A stretch of 64,000 nt of DNA from Campylobacterales bacterium. GTDB lineage: Bacteria > Campylobacterota > Campylobacteria > Campylobacterales > Sulfurospirillaceae. Below are positions 62,598 through 64,000 of this stretch, one piece after another (position 1 is the first letter of the stretch; each line of letters starts with the position of its first letter). The stretch spans positions 1-64,000 of the forward strand of contig JAFGFU010000037.1 of assembly GCA_016930915.1 (NCBI GenBank). Reading direction: 5' to 3'. The notes beneath the pieces were generated by a model that did no database searches, was not told the origin of the DNA, and saw nothing but the letters and a program-made list of their open reading frames with translations. The position numbers were made by a program, and so were the translations under genes.

Positions 62598-63477
62598 CTA
62601 AAAAGCCAACTTAAACGCAATGAATTTTATAAAAGAATACAGACAAGAACGAGGTATGCTCCACGGTGATTCTTTTAAAAGATATTTTAGTTCGCCCAAG
62701 GCTTGATTGATGCCTGTTGATTCGGCTTTATGGTCTTTTTCCACTTCTTTAAGTATCCACTTATTTTCAGTAAAGAACTTTCCAATGGCGCTGTAACGCT
62801 TCCAAATATCTTTACATGTAAAGGTGTGTGAGTGATATACTTTGGCATCTGCTGCATAGGCTACTTTCTTACCATGCATGATAGCCCGTGCTACAAACTC
62901 CATATCTTCATTCGTATGAAGATCTTTCTTAAATCCACTGACCTCTTTAAAATAACTCGCTCTATACATCGCACAGCTGTCAGAACAAAAAAAACGTTTT
63001 AATACCCATTGTAGGCAAATCATCTTTCGATTTAACTTTAGCGATTAGTGGATAGTTTGTCGTACGTGCAAACACTTCTATAGCATCCGCGTCTTTATAG
63101 GGAATCTGCCTCGCATAGGCGACAACGACATCATCATCTGCAAAAGCTTTCAGTAAGTTTTCTACTAAAAATTCATCGTAAGGCATTGCATCTTGCGTCA
63201 TAAAAAGATAAAAATCCGCTTCATAATTGAGCGCAAGATTGCGTGTATTAGCATGATTGAATTCGCTTTTTTGGATTTTAAGTGTTGCGCGCTTTGCAAT
63301 TGTTAGATCTTTATCGCCTGAGTTGATGACCAAAAGAGCAGACGACACCGTCTGTTTTTGGAGCAACGGCACAATCCGCTCACTAAAGGATACTTGTGGG
63401 TTAAAGATGGGAATAATGGTTTGAATTTTCATGCGAACAGTATCAGCCCGAGATTTCTCATCAAGCCATTTTTCCAA
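62598..63477 (-). pseudogene. glycosyltransferase family 2 (rhamnosyltransferase-like), split by frameshift
   Basis: ORFs 62980..63477 and 62598..63023 are one GT2 protein: ...MGIKTF|FCSDSCAMYRASYFKEVSGF..., broken in an A8/T8 run at 62987-62994. Confidence 0.75.
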
Positions 63478-64000
63478 ATTTTGTATTTAAACAAAACTCT
63501 TAACTTTTGACACTTGTTCAATTGACAAAAAGCTGAAAATTCTTCTAGCATTTTTCTATCAGGTTCATTCAACTCTTTTTTATAATATGCTAAAAAAGCT
63601 TTACTTTGGAAAATATATTTTTCCAACGAAGGTTTTGAAAAAAACTTTTTGAAAAAATATTTAAGCCCATACTGTTTTGCTCCCGTATCATTCTTTCCAT
63701 GTTGTCTGTAAAGCATCAAAGGCTCGTCTATGAAAGCTATTTTTCCAAAGGCTGATGCCACCATCGCCATCCACCAATCGTGCATAATAGCTTCTTGTGG
63801 GATATATTTCACTTTCTCTGCCAATGCTCGGTTAATCATCATCGTACAACCCGTGACAACATTTTGCAATAAAAGACGATTTAAACTACCTTGAGATGGG
63901 TCTATATGCTGATAATCCCAAAAAGACGGTGCGATGATCTCTAAATCTTGATCTACGACTGTTAAATTGCTATGTATGAGTAAAGGAGTATTTTTGCCAT
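63429..64000 (-). CDS. glycosyltransferase family 2, partial (runs off window end)
   Basis: In-frame extension upstream of the ORF-track start reads KNTPLLIHSNLTVVDQDLEIIAPSFWDYQHIDPSQGSLNRLLLQNVVTGCTMMINRALAEK. Confidence 0.8.
   Translation of the reverse strand, partial: GKNTPLLIHSNLTVVDQDLEIIAPSFWDYQHIDPSQGSLNRLLLQNVVTGCTMMINRALAEKVKYIPQEAIMHDWWMAMVASAFGKIAFIDEPLMLYRQHGKNDTGAKQYGLKYFFKKFFSKPSLEKYIFQSKAFLAYYKKELNEPDRKMLEEFSAFCQLNKCQKLRVLFKYKIWKNGLMRNLGLILFA

Larger units (their letters stand above)
1464..62821. repeat. dispersed perfect palindrome TTACATGTAA (consensus CTTTACATGTAAAG), 30 exact 10-mer copies read
   Basis: 10-mer starts: 1464, 4773, 5789, 6347, 8144, 9851, 12905, 16610, 19917, 20825, 22250, 26649, 29495, 31932, 32518, 33712, 36307, 39672, 43269, 43668, 47734, 48922, 53623, 53685, 57043, 57987, 58305, 59846, 60721, 62812. 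Confidence 0.9.

Noticed and set aside
1-64000. CRISPR array
   Set aside because: The palindrome repeats are widely and irregularly spaced and mostly in coding sequence; no repeat-spacer periodicity and no cas genes were seen.
1-64000. Insertion sequences or prophage
   Set aside because: No transposase, integrase or phage structural gene was recognised; the ORF6N gene alone is not evidence of a prophage.

Overview
The window is chromosomal DNA from a Campylobacterota (epsilonproteobacterial) genome, probably Sulfurospirillum-like. That assignment is an inference from gene content, not from a database search. From left to right: (1) a nucleotide-sugar block (rfbC partial, ugd, signal-peptide ATP-dependent DNA ligase, rfbB, rfbA, phosphomannomutase); (2) an LPS core block with three Kdo/heptose-kinase-like proteins, heptosyltransferases, a deacetylase and the ADP-heptose genes gmhA/hldE/hldD/gmhB; (3) a nested nonulosonic (legionaminic) acid block (LegB, LegC, LegH/NeuD, LegI/NeuB, LegG/NeuC, PtmE-like, LegF-like), with a GT52-like transferase, a WaaL-like ligase and an ORF6N-domain gene inside the operon; (4) housekeeping genes: cytochrome c, ccoS/ccoI, GGDEF/EAL proteins, tpx, pgeF, ribE, MCP, pxpCBA, mnmG, petABC, accA-fabF-acpP-fabG, gpmI, mraY, murD, tRNA-Phe; (5) another polysaccharide block with an initiating sugar-phosphate transferase and GT2 proteins, one of them frameshifted. 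The strongest signal outside ordinary annotation is a dispersed perfect palindrome, TTACATGTAA (usually CTTTACATGTAAAG). I located 30 exact 10-mer copies by reading, about one per 2.1 kb, mostly inside genes. Chance expectation at an assumed 62% AT is about 0.2. It looks like a highly iterated palindrome of unknown function. Other leads are a family of intergenic double-hairpin elements with covarying stems, two frameshifts at homopolymers in surface-polysaccharide genes (one on a dnaX-type A_AAA_AAG slippery site), and the ORF6N gene embedded with 4-bp overlaps in the legionaminate operon.
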